From positions 4,774,001 through 4,838,000 of the forward strand of contig NC_056048.1 of NCBI RefSeq assembly GCF_004379255.2: a stretch of 64,000 bases of DNA, in the 5' to 3' direction. This DNA is from Salvia splendens (taxonomy: Eukaryota; Streptophyta; Magnoliopsida; Lamiales; Lamiaceae). Shown here piece by piece: positions 22,132-34,074 of this stretch. The position numbers were made by a program, and so were the translations under genes. Positions within the stretch are counted from its first letter, which is position 1, and every line of letters begins with the position of its first letter. Below the pieces are notes generated by a model. It was not told where the DNA came from. It saw only the letters and a list, made by a program, of their open reading frames with translations, and ran no database searches.

Positions 22132-25100
22132 TCATGTCGAGCAGTTTCTCCGATGATTAACTCTCTTCAAGATGCAAAGACGGATGCGCTGGCTCAAAGC
22201 CTCCAGCTTTTCAAATTTCTCCCGTTTCGACTTCTTTGTGCTTGAGCTAGCTTTGTTCTTTTTCTTCTTCTTCTTTGTGTCATCCTTTGGAGACTCCAAT
22301 GTATTTTGTTCTGAATTTCGAAGAGGCGTGGCAAGGACCTTTATAGTTGTCTGTAAATTGAAGTAAAGTTTATCATTGTCAGCAAAAATTGAGAAACGGA
22401 GCTACCAAGTAAAATTGAACTGAACTCAGACTAGTTTCAACGGTTTCACAAGAACTAAAAACTCGAATGAGGAGAGACTAACAGGAGATATTGCAAAAAC
22501 GCAGCTCAAAAGTGCCAGCATTTTCGGTGCTGTGAAAATGCATAGAGAGGTATGAAAAGACACCTGATCGGAGTTGCTGATGCTTGTCTCCATAGAAGGT
22601 AGATCATCACTGCCCAGGAACGAGCATCTTCCCCAACTTTCTCTGTTTGAGCTCGTGTAGGAGCAACACTCTTCGTTTTGGCCAGTTTGCTTGTCCTAAC
22701 AAATTGAAATTCAAGAGAATTAGATTCTGAGAAATAGCTAAAAGTGTAATGATGCTTCACTTGAAGCACGTTCAGATTCAAGTACCTCTTGAGGTGGTGT
22801 GCAACTGCCGCTGAGAATCTTGAGTTCAGCTTCTTCAGAAGCCAAAGCATCCTGCAATGATTATCATACTATTGAAAATGCAGCTCTTTATATTGTAGCA
22901 GAAATTTACGTAACATCTATATAAGGTCCGGAGCGTGATGAATGGAAACGAAAAATGAATATCTGAACAGAGTTTTTATTGTAAGTGTCAACTGTGATTA
23001 TGTGTTTACACTTCTAAAACTCCAAAGACAGAAAATTTGAATGAAGAGAGATATACATTACAGACAGGTGCTATGTCAGAGAGTAATTCCCCCACAGATT
23101 TTGTAGATGAAAGGCTATGAGGTACAGCAGAAGAACTAGGTGCATCAGCACTAACATTTTGAAGCCCGGCTATTATCTCATATAAGATATTCTGTAAAAA
23201 GAAAACAGTTAAATCAGCACATACAAGAGACCAGCGTCCAAGGAAAGCAGAGTGTGTAGTGGCCATTGAAGCATGATATACAAGAACGTGTTAGTTACCA
23301 AGTTGTACACTATAACACTACAGAGAGCATATAACTGGCAACAAATATTTGTTAAGAGTGAAACTAGTTTATAAATTATCAGGTCATAATCAGTAAGCTT
23401 GTTTGTAGTCTCAATTATACATAGTACATAGTAGAATGAACTCGGTAATAGATTCACAAGCCACAAAAACTATGTTCACGCAGCTGCAAATTTGAGGTCC
23501 AAATTCATGCACATTAGTCTGTCATCTCATCAGTTCCCCATTAAATATATACTTGTCACAGGCTTAAAGCAATAACTGACCTTTTAATATGTGGGGCATT
23601 TAGAGAACATTGTAATAAAGGAATCTGCAACTTCATAATGCAAGGGATCACACAGAAGTACAAACAATTATACAGATTTGTACACACAAACACACCCACA
23701 CCACCACACACATACATATTCAGAGTTTCAGCATAGCATTTTTTTATAATAGTCGTCCATATCGTAACAAAAAGTCTTCCATATCTTTTCGAAAACATGG
23801 GCGAGAACATTAATTTCTCAAGTTTTAGCACAAAATTGGCATGAACTATATGAAAGAAATAAATCCAAGAGTATATGTACAGCAGGAGCTACCTCTTCCA
23901 CACCAGTACCACCTTTAACATCTCCCAGATCATAGTATTTCTCAATCTTTGTTGAATATGAAGATGGAGGTGGAGGAGGATGGAGGACGTTATAGAAAAA
24001 AATAGACACAGAATCATAATAAAATTGAGGCCGCGATGAGTTGTGGTCGCCGTCGAATTTGATAATATTTTTATCCCCCTGTAAAGAACCAAAAACTTAC
24101 TACATAGAACGTCAAAGAATATCCAAAAAAAGATCAGATCTAGAGAACGTGCCCGCACCGCATACAAATTAAAGATAGCATCAGAATGCTGAGGTTGAAT
24201 AAATTTGTCATCTTTTGCATGCCCAAACAAAGCAGGAATAAATGTCTTGGGAGCAACCTGCCAGTTTGGATAATATAAACTACAATCAGAGCTCCCCGCA
24301 TATCACAGTAAATACTGCAAGAGAATAGTTTTATAAAAACTAGATTTCTTGGAGAGTATGGAATAAGGGTAGGACCAAAATTGACACTCTCTTTACTCCA
24401 AAAGATAAATAAAGACCTGTATGCAATCAAGCCGTGTGATATCAAATTTGGCCTTCTTCTGTATTACTCTTCGCATGTACTGAAGACCCATCTTAACCTG
24501 TATTTGGCATGGGGAGACAAGGTGGTATTATTAGTCAAGTAGTATCAATATTATCAATCTTACACATCATTTGCAAAATTTCAGAACTTTACATAGCTAA
24601 AACTGCCTCTAACAAAGGCGGTCAGTTACTGTCCTGGTTGTGTAAAAATAGTGTTGGATAGTGATGTATGGTTTTGCTAACTCATATGCCAATGAATTAC
24701 AGGATTTGTCTGTTACTACACAAACTAATATACTATACCATACAATAGAGAAGTTTGATCTGGAAGAATCTGAATTGTCAAGGTAATAAAAAGGGGTAAA
24801 AGCAAAAGACCAAACTTCCTGACACACTACATACAGAGACATGCAGTGAGGCAACTAATGGCAAACAATGTTGACAGAAAAGTCCATACTGTGAATTTGG
24901 GAAGTCGGATTTTGTACACATCTGCAAGTTCCAGCATCAGATTGAACAAATTAGAGAAGGCACTGTCCAGCACCATTCCAGCTATGGAAGGGTCTTCTGC
25001 TCCATAAAGAAGGCTACAGAACATTTGATGAAAGGTTATACAGGTAAGAAGTAGTATCTATTAAGTGCATCTCAAAAGCAATCGAGTAAGAATTGAATAT

Positions 25101-27919
25101 CTGAATAGAAAACAAAAATCATGACAGAGTTATCTGACAAAAGCAATTCCTAAAAAAAATCTAGTTCAAAAAAACATCAAGCTGAGCCAGAAGTCGAAAG
25201 CAAGATTTAAAAAGCAAAAAAAAACAAGCTAAACAGAGGTATGCTCCTTATTTTATAGTAAAGACACAAATCAGTCTATCCTAAACAGTTACTACATTAT
25301 TCTGGAGAACAAAGAAACTAATGAATCTAGAAAAAACTTGAGATCATCAGAATAACATATTTTGTGTACCAGACGTGCCACTTTTGAAATGGGAACTTGA
25401 AACCCGGTGAAAACAAGTACAAACATGAGAAAGATAGGGGTGTGATGGATGATCAATAGCCTGAGGCAGTGAGAAAATCAATAACCAACCTTGTTACTGC
25501 ACCCATTGATCTTCCCCAAAGGCCAATGCGAGATACTTTCTCATTGCTCCTCAAATATGATATCACAACCTTGAGGTCATTTTTCTGAAATTAAGGTAGG
25601 AACTTTTACTTTAATCTTGGAACACGTAGTAAAGAGGATAAAGATGACAAAGGAATGGTACCTCGTGCCAACCAAGACTAACATAATCTCCATCAGACAA
25701 GCCAGAACCTGAGAAATCAAGGGTGAACACTGTGATATTTGAAGGCAGAAGAACTACAGCTGCTTCATTTGCATCTGCCCGACATCCACTGCATTACAAA
25801 AAAAACTAATAAGTTTTCACCACTTCATGTATGAAATCTCTCGTTCTGCATTCTCCAGTCCCCATAAATTTTGGAAAATCTTCAATTTTTGTTTGGTCGG
25901 TTAACTAAATAGTAGGGAATAATTAATTGACATTTGCACTTGCAGTGACATGGAAGAAGCCTAAAATTTTTAGTGAAGTCTTTCAAATTGTCATATTTAG
26001 CCATAATTTGGAATGTGAAATTTTGCCCAGTTTGCTAGGCTAGCCAAAATTTTCTGACACATGCAATGATGTGGAAGATGGTGCACTTCACCAAGTATAG
26101 AACTAATAAAACACCCTATGCCCTTAAAGTGAGACGTGTTTGTGTCCATGCATGCACACACATCTTCCACGGCATTTGGCATTAGCAGCTGATTTACCAG
26201 TGTAAGAAATTGGCCAAGATGGCACTTAATTGTCGGAGTCATGGCTACATTGATAACTTCAACCACATGGCCAAATAGCAAATTGCGGCAAAGCCTTGGG
26301 AATTTTTGGCTGTTAGCCTTGGGAATTTTTGGCTGTTTCAGGGATGAAAGCAGTTTGGAAGTTGTTATATTGATATTTTAATTGTAACTCATTCATAATA
26401 AGTAAAGTGGTTATGTTATAAACCGTTATGATTGCTTAAAAGAAGCACGCCATTGATAAGTGAAGATTTGATATACCCTACTATTGAATAGATTTCTCAC
26501 ACCATCTTATCCTCAAACACAACTAAATTCATATTGGTCCTCAGCTGATAGTGAGGAAAGAAACCAATTCCTAAATATGCAGAAACACCACCTGACACAA
26601 TCAACTTCCCAAAAGAAGATAGCTACCTGTTTCCGTGGCAATATATTACACAAGGGAGAGGTGAATCATCTGGGACTTGTGAAGGAGAGTAATGGCTACA
26701 TCTTAAGGTATGACCCCTTTCATTACTAAGCTGCAAAGTTAACTAAACTTTCAGATACTATGTACGATCAGATTGAGAAATGCAAAACAAAAAATCATCA
26801 ATTCAGTGCATGAGAGAAGATTTTGGTAACTGATGCCCATACTTGCCTCCACATCTTCTCTCTTGTACTTTCTTCCTGCGAGAGTAAATTCCTTTTCCCA
26901 TAGATATTGATCTGGGTTGTAATCAGCCCTGTTTACATAGCAAGTGGAGGTAGTAAATTAACATAATAACAGTAGCAACTTGCTCATATGTGGATATAGA
27001 TATTTCATACACTGATGGAGTACAAGTTAAGGAAATTTGAAAATTCTCAAAAAGCAAACTGCTAAACTACTAATCATGCTTTAGGTTTGGAAGATTTTAA
27101 TTGCAATTACTGCCAAAAGTACTTTGGAGAGCACCGTGATAAAGTGTAGCTTCCTGAAACTTAGGGACAGAACTTGCTAGCAAGCACATATGCACCGTAG
27201 AATTCAGCTTATCTTCTATCAAGTCTGAGGGCATAATAGCTTAGTTTGCACACGTTCACAGGTAATAGAAAAAATCAAAACTGGAGACATGCGAGTGACA
27301 CAATATACTTTCAAATGTAAGCTATTTTGCAGCTGCATTCCAGATGACCATTTGTAAAGGCTCATCCAGGAAAAGCCCAAACGGTTGAACCCTAAACGTT
27401 TAAACATAACGGAAAGTATGCACGTGCAGCAAAGAATTTCATGATTAAGGTTATTCCGAATTTGAAATCGAAATTTCCACTATCAACCAATAACAGAATT
27501 AGTACGTTCAAGGACAAGTAAAACTGTGAAACAATCACAATAGGTAAATGGACAACTAATTCATCCATATGAAAAGACAACAAAGTATGAGTTGGTGGTG
27601 CATCGAAAGCATCCCAGTTCAGAAGTCAAACTGAGGCCCAAAATAAACTGATCCTAGGATGTACTTAAGGTTTAATACAAGTGAACAAGCAATCAGTAAT
27701 CTTGTCTACAGAATCAGTCCTATGGCCTTGCCTAATTGCCATGCCCATTGGTCTTTTTATACACTACAGAAACCCAATGGTCAAATAGATCTTCAATATG
27801 CTAGTAAAATGGAAGTAGAAGTACAGGAAAAGAAAAGAAAATAGAGGAAAAAAGTGAATGAGCTTCAAGGACACATACCTAGGTGGCCTAATGACAAAAT
27901 TAATAAATTGGTCGATCAT
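22132..27919 (-). CDS. Alpha/beta-hydrolase (serine aminopeptidase S33-like), 13 exons
   Basis: Minus-strand exons, 5' to 3': 27919-27879, 26928-26847, 26730-26627, 25788-25662, 25584-25490, 25013-24890, 24497-24417, 24257-24159, 24078-23893, 23191-23057, 22851-22786, 22695-22564, 22350-22132; 496 residues in frame. The N-terminus MIDQFINFVIRPP is typical of a conserved plant family. The catalytic machinery is visible: oxyanion-side CHGNSG (about 73-78), nucleophile elbow GRSMG with Ser at about 144, acidic residue in GHAKDD (about 234) and His in GDHN (about 263). The C-terminal ~180 residues are an extension with a Pro run (HPPPPP) and a Lys-rich KKKKKK stretch near the end. No signal peptide or membrane helix stands out. 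The substrate is unknown. Intron 2 uses a GC donor (GAG|GCAAGT). The gene converges on the MYB-CC gene ending at 21659. Confidence 0.92.
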
Positions 27920-30488
27920 CTCGAGCAGAACAACTCAAGCAGTCAATCCCAATTAAAGAGATTCATATTCCACCCATGGCATTAGCGGCTGCCCTACTTC
28001 TCACTTTACACGTGAAATCTGCGTAGTTGAAGAAAAGTCTCAGGAAGGGGAGCTGATCTCCTCAAGTATCCTTGTATCAAAAAACCCAAATCCGGTAACT
28101 CTCTAAGTTTAATAGCAGTAAACCCACCCACATAAGCAAGTTTTAGCCCGCAGTATCCAAATCTTGCAGCAAAACCAAACTTAAATAAACGGAGATTACT
28201 ATTTCAATGCCTAAAACTCCAACTTCTTACACTGCTGAGCTCCTGTTCTATCTGAATCACACGCGAGAATGGAACAAACAGATCTTGAAAGCTAAATTCC
28301 CCGTGAGAGAGCTGCGAAGAATATCCAAACAGAGCGAAAGGGGAAACCCACCCAAGCCCAAACAAAATTCTGCAGCTTGCGAACTGAAATTTTGAAAAAG
28401 GAACCTTGTGAAAAAGGAAAAGGGGAGAAAAGGGCTTTATCTTTGTTCCGTGTTAATTATGAAAACGTTAGTTGGTGTATTAAGTATGATAGAGAAAAGG
28501 CGAAAGAGAGGTTGAGAGACCCAATCGTTTTACGGTCAAAGAAACAGAGCGGCTGACATATGAGGTTTGGAAGATCGAAAAATTCACCTAAGAGCGGAGA
28601 CGATGGTGCAAAAGCTGCGCAAAATAGTGTTTGGTATTCGGAAAAAGTAACGATGATACAGCTAACAACCACAATTTCCATTAACACCAACCAACCAACC
28701 TTAAACAGCATCACATCATGTGTTTATCTGATAGAATTGCACTTTTATAAACCTTCAAAACTTGAGCCTTTTTTTCTCTCTCATCAAATATGGTTGCCTC
28801 CTTTGCCTTTTCGTCTACATAAAACTAATCAATCACTATAAAAAAAATTAGTAACGACCTAGATTAAATCAATTCTCTTCGTGTTTTTAATTTATGTAGC
28901 TCAGATTATACAATTAGCTACTAAAACATCAAACGAATGTTGCTGAATCCACCATCTAGATTTTCCAAATCAGAGACAACGATGGAAACAAATTCAAAGG
29001 CAAATCCTAAATTTTGGTGTTAAACTTGGTGGACGTAACATTAATACTTGGTGGGTGACTGGGTGTATTATTTTAATTAATCTCCGTAATAATGAAGCGA
29101 ATTATTGGAAAGTAGTAGATGACATCTAATCTTTGAAGAGTAATTATGTTTAAAAACATGATTTTAACGTTACAACTAACTTCTTGAGTAGCATTTCTAA
29201 CTTTTTTAGTTTGCAAAATTTAGATTTGACAGAGCGAGATCTATAGAGACAGAGTGGAATTCCAAATAATTAAAATTGAAAGTTCATAATCAATTAGTTG
29301 TCTTAAACAATTTGTTCCCAGTGCCGAAAGGAATCATTTCCATCACCACATGCAATCACTATATTCATTCTTTATCATGTGTATTACTAATATCTTGCTA
29401 ATGATCCCAATCATTTGATGCTGAGCACGTAAAAACAAAAGTAAAGACAAAGTGGCAAACATACTTTAATATTGAGCAGGAATATTGTTGATTTAAGTGT
29501 ATGTAACTTTACTAATTTCCAAGTATTAAATACACATTGCAACGTACCTTTATATTTTTGAAATAGTAGCAATGATTGTGGGTAGTGAAGGGGCATGCAG
29601 TTTCCCTTGACGTAAAGCAAAGTGGAGATTGCGAAGTCAATTCAATTGAAGGTGATTTGTAAGTGTGAGCAACCCTCCCTTGCTACAACACCACACCCTT
29701 TTTCTGCAGTGAAGGGGACAGATGAGCATCACTGCCACTGCACATAATAATTGAATTGATTACAATTACTCAGATTTCTTGAGGAAATTCAAACACTGAA
29801 GCTGGAAATTGAGATTAAATTCCCTAAAACCGACCCATAGATTTTCTCTGATGCGAATTAAAAGGCTATATATCATTAATCAACAACTGGAAATTGATTT
29901 AGACTTACAACTACAATGCGATTCGCCTCACTCAAAAAACTGAGTGCGAAATTGTTTTAATCAGCAGAACTCACGCCGCTGCGAGTGTTTCAAATTCTGC
30001 AAAATTAAATCGCGTCGCTACAGAGCAGCAATGAATAGAAAGTGAAAGCAACACTGAGATCATTTGTTCATCCAATTGAATGATCGCATTCCAGATCTGC
30101 TGATTGATAGGATAAGTATTTGCAATTATTTCAAAATCTCTCTCTCACTCTCTGTTTCCCCCACATTGTTGTGCATCGAATAGTAGTCGTGACTCACACC
30201 AATAATAATAAACTGATACACACAACCAATCGACTAACCGAGTGCCTCTCACTCGAGAGAGAGAGAGCCTTGAGAAGTAGACGGCGGATTCCGGTGGCCG
30301 TCGCCGAGCTCTAACCCTCCGCCGTATGGATTGCCACAGAGGAAATTTCTCATCACTTTTGGCGGTAAAAATTAGTTTAAGCGTTCTTTGTGGCTTAGAT
30401 AATTGACAATTGACCCATTCTCGTTTTTTTTTTCTCTCTTTAAAAATTCGAGAACTTTTGAATAACGATATATTTTCAATATTCACAT
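27920..30488. other. 5' side of the hydrolase gene, leader or promoter
   Basis: No coding exon is supported. On the minus strand the stretch 30340-30230 (CCGCCGTCTACTTCTCAAGG, CTCTCTCTCTCGAG) looks like a plant leader exon, which would make a ~2.3-kb leader intron for the hydrolase gene. This is inference. The rest is AT-rich. Confidence 0.3.
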
Positions 30489-31006
30489 TAGGGGTGAGCA
30501 AAAAAACCGAAAACCGAATATCCGAAACCGAACAAAACCGAAATTTTGAAATTCGATTCGGTTCGGTTCGGTTTTAAAAATACAAAAATTTTGGTTTTCG
30601 GTTCGGGCGAAAAAAAAAACCGAAAAACCGATTATATTTTAAATATAATATTATATATATTTATTCTATTAATTTAATATATTATATCATATATATATAA
30701 TATATATTCTTTTAATATAATATGTATTACTTATATATATTCTATTAATTTTATATTATATATATTTATATTCTATTAGTATATATAAAATAAAATAAAT
30801 GATATATAGTTTAATATATACTATTTTTTCGGTTTTTCGATTTTTTTGAAAATTTCGGTTTTGTTCGGTTTTTGAAGTTAGATTTTCGGTTTTTCGTATT
30901 CGATTCTTCAGGTTCGGTTCAGTTTGGGTTTTGAACTAAATTTGGTTTTTCGGGTTTTGTTCGGCTTTGGCAAAAAATCGAACCGAAACCCGAATGCTCA
31001 CCCCTA
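30489..31006. mobile_element. Non-autonomous hAT element (518 bp)
   Basis: Perfect 12-bp terminal inverted repeats TAGGGGTGAGCA...TGCTCACCCCTA lie between perfect 8-bp target duplications ATTCACAT (30481-30488 and 31007-31014), the hAT signature. The arms are made of degenerate AACCGAA units on the left and TTCGGTT units on the right, so the element folds back on itself around an AT-rich centre (about 30630-30820). No coding capacity. Confidence 0.92.
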
Positions 31007-31360
31007 ATTCACATCAAATTGAAAATCATGAAAAAAATGCATGATTGGAAATTGATATGCAAATGACGAAGAGGTCAACATTAACTTCAATAGTAATATA
31101 AGTTAGTATTATTTGATTGAACAAATGTTAATCGGGACTTGATTTATCGGGAATTAGCTCGATGATAAGCCCAAGTTCAAACTCATTTTGTTATTAACTT
31201 GGTCTAATTACTCCATATTTTTTAGAGTTATGAGAGAACCGCGTCCAAAATGTTACAGAATATGTATTTGTTTGTAACTATAATAATAGGGCGATTTTAT
31301 ATTTGATATGTGACCACTTCACTTTAAATTGTATTCAATTATTATAAATGTATATTTATA

Positions 31361-31539
31361 CTCCCTCCGTCCCGCACTACTCGCACTTATTTCCTTTTTG
31401 GGCGTCCCAAGTTACTTGCACTCTTTCCATTTTTAGTAAAAAATTTCACCTACAGCCGTCATTTTTTACTTTCCTATACACTCATTCCTTAATCTCCGAG
31501 CCGAAAAGGAAATGAGCGAGTAGCCCGGGACGGAGGAAG
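31361..31539. mobile_element. Stowaway MITE (179 bp)
   Basis: Starts CTCCCTCCGTCCCGCACTAC and ends with the matching inverted text GTAGCCCGGGACGGAGGAAG, flanked by TA on both sides. These are the canonical Stowaway (Tc1/mariner) ends and target site. Confidence 0.92.
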
Positions 31540-31859
31540 TATTATAGTAGTTGAGGCGAGATAGTTTGAATGATGAATCGTGCTATTACGCAATATCCAT
31601 TAAAATGGTCAATGTTTCTTAACATATTGCAAATATATTAATTAAATTAAATTAAGTAGATATTTAAACAGTTGACAAATAACAAATGCGGGATTAGATT
31701 AGAATTATTAATTACCCCCAAATGATCCAAGAATATAGTTGGTGGGCTTATTTTGGAGAAAAGTTGTTATAAATGTGGAGCCCAACTATTATCCCAAGTC
31801 CAATTAATAAAATAATAAAACGGGAGTAATAAAAGAAAAAGAAATGAAAATTTGTGACT

Positions 31860-32108
31860 TAGTTTTTCTCTTTTCCGTTGGTTTTAGAGGGAAAAGTCCT
31901 CTCCCTCACCATTCTCGGCCCTCTCTCAGCCGCGACTGTGTTCGCCGCCGGGCTGACTACGCCCTCACATCTGTTCCCTTTCTTCCCTCTTTACTCCGAC
32001 GCCGTATCATTCGTTATAACATTTTTATTCAGCTCTCCTTGTCGCAGACAGAACAGGAGCTCAGCAGTGTAAGAAATGGTTAATGGAGTTGGAGCTTTAA
32101 TCCCTAAA
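31860..32108 (+). promoter_or_regulatory. Former leader of the PORR-like gene
   Basis: Pyrimidine-rich sequence (CCCTCTCTCAGCCGCG, TTCTTCCCTCTTTACTCC) directly upstream of the PORR-like ORF, consistent with an old 5' UTR. An in-frame ATG at 32076 precedes the likely original start at 32109. Confidence 0.35.
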
Positions 32109-32955
32109 ATGCGATCCTTAATTTGGCAGAAAACGACGGCGTCCCGATGGATGTCGCAGTCGACTTCCATCCCCAAAAAACAAGTTCGAGTTCGTGACCA
32201 CGCATACGATGACAACATGGAGATCGAGATAAAAGTTCGCAAAGTCCTCAAATTCCAAGACCTCATTCTCTCGCAGCCCAGCCGAATCATCTCCGTATCG
32301 CGCCTCGACAGCATCTCCCGCCGAATCGGATTCAAGCAGTTCGAATCCGGCCGCTTCGTGCTCAAATTCGAGCACCCAGTCCAGCGGATCCTCTACTGGC
32401 GCAGATCGAGCACGAAAAAGCAGCTCTCCACCGCCCGATACCGGATGCAGCCACCCGGATAAGGAAACTGCTGATGCTGTCGAAAACAGGCTGGAGCACA
32501 TTCGCATTTCGCGCAAGGAGTTTGGGCTGCCGGATGATTTTGAATCATGGGTTATTCTGAATCACCCCAAATTCTTCCGGTTGTTTGATGCGGATGAGAC
32601 GAAGAATAAGTACATTGAGATGGTGGAGGGGGAATGCACTCTAGGTGTTTGTGAAATTGAGCGAGTGAGGGAAAGAGAGTGTCGAGAGAAGGGGGTGGAC
32701 GCCGAGGAAATCCGGTTCTCGTTCATCGTGAATTTCCCCCCCCCCCGGGGGTTCAAAATCGGAAAGTATTACAAGATCGCTATGTGGAAATGGCAGAGGC
32801 TGCCGTATTGGTCGCCTTACGAGGATGTGTCGGGGTATGATCTGCGGTCGCTGGAGGCGCAACGGAGGATGGAGAAGAGGGTGGTGGCGATGATCCACGA
32901 GCTGCTGACGTTGACGGTGGAGAAGAAGATGACGTTGGAGAGGATAGCCCAAATA
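32109..32955 (+). pseudogene. Broken PORR-domain (plant organelle RNA recognition) gene
   Basis: Clear PORR family segments are spread over several frames. Frame 1 from 32109 reads RVRDHAYDDNMEIEIKVRKV, ILSQPSRIISVSRLDSISRR and FESGRFVLKFEHPVQRILY. Later pieces IPDAATRIRKLLMLSKTG and, from about 32495, LEHIRISRKEFGLPDDFE, WVILNHPKFFRLFDADET, FKIGKYYKIAMWKWQRLPYW and YDLRSLEAQRRMEKRVVAMI follow. At least two frameshifting deletions lie near 32400 and 32490, and residues expected between VLKF and EHPVQ are missing. A C run near 32740 has inserted two codons. Homology ends at about 32955, where sequence adjoining an antisense Copia fragment begins. PORR proteins bind organelle RNA and promote group II intron splicing. 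This copy cannot make one. Confidence 0.85.
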
Positions 32956-33458
32956 GCATTGGCCAGACCGGTATTCAAAACGGTATTCAAAACAGAACAA
33001 CCTGACCGGTAATCAAAATGGAACAACCTTTTCTTCATAAGGAGCTTATTCTGACCACTCTTCTTCAGAAATTTGTCCTCCAGTGCCTTCCATAATTTAT
33101 ATGCAGAAGTCTCATTCTTGACAGCATATTTTTGCTCCCTGGACAGGCACGACCGAATTGTTCCACAAGCTAACCGATTTATGGTACTCCAATCTTTATC
33201 ATGTACATCTTCTGGTTTCTTTTCTTCAATGGCAATGTCAAGACCTTGTTGGAAAAGAGAGTCTAGAACCTCTCCCTGCCATATACCAAAATGGCCAATA
33301 CCGTCAAATATCTCCACCGTCAATTTCATATTTGACAGTGGAAACCTTGACCATGATGACGAAAGACTAGCCTTGACTTCTTGATCATTACCCTTCATTA
33401 CAGACTCAAAATAAAGTATTCAATATTACAAACAAACAGAACCAAGGACAAACCTTTG

Positions 33459-33470
33459 GCTCTGATACCA
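33459..33470 (-). other. Copia primer-binding site
   Basis: Minus-strand TGGTATCAGAGC, the usual initiator-Met tRNA primer site, two bases inside the LTR end. Confidence 0.85.
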
Positions 33471-33472
33471 CT

Positions 33473-34074
33473 TGTTGAGAAAACCGGGTAATTTTCTCTC
33501 AAATAGTGAAATGTACCGATTCAGTAATTTTAGAGTTAACTCAATGGAGTCTACTCGATAAAATTAATTCTCCAAATAAATTCTCATGACAAGCTGGTGG
33601 GGAAACTGTCCCTCTTAAATACCAGATTCCTAACAGAATTTATCGGTCAGTGTATTTATGACAATATAAAAACACCCAAAAGAACCATACAAAACACTAC
33701 TACCAAATCCGCAAATAATATTGAACACAACATCACTATAGAAAAGAAAACCCAGAAATAAATGCAGAACAAAATAAATAATAAAGAAAGAACACGCCCG
33801 AAACTTTGATAACGGAGTTCGGCCAAATTGCCTACGTCTCCAAGCACCCTCTGCAGAGCTCGCTTATATTTAAATAGAGAAGAAATACAATATTTGAGGT
33901 ACATAACAAACACCCTCTATATTTAAATGGAGAAGGAATACAATGTTTGAGGTACATAACAAATGACGTGGGGAAGTTCCTTTTTTAGGTAACTTACCCC
34001 CAAGTTTCATCACCCCACCGATGTGGGATTGGAAATATTTGACAAAAGTCAAATATTGCAGGCAATATTCAACA
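33473..34074 (-). repeat. LTR of the truncated Copia (602 bp)
   Basis: On the plus strand it runs TGTTGAGAAAACC to ATATTCAACA, so both ends carry TGTTGA/TCAACA with TG...CA. It contains a ~53-bp internal duplication near 33865-33970 (TATATTTAAATRGAGAAG). Confidence 0.8.

Larger units (their letters stand above)
32993..34074 (-). mobile_element. Truncated Copia retrotransposon: LTR, primer site and gag start
   Basis: Read on the minus strand: an LTR (34074-33473), a tRNA-Met primer site, then a gag ORF from about 33398 to 33000. The gag has the copia UBN2-type text FDGIGHFGIWQGEVLDSLFQ, KDWSTINRLACGTIRSCLSR, ETSAYKLWKALEDKFLKKS and KRLFHFDYR. It stops abruptly at about 32993, beside two tandem 12-bp GGTATTCAAAAC repeats, next to the broken PORR gene. 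Protease, integrase, RT and the second LTR are absent. Confidence 0.85.

Noticed and set aside
29411..30501. Short minus-strand ORFs upstream of the hydrolase gene
   Set aside because: At most they overlap a possible leader exon; none continues through a splice site in frame.
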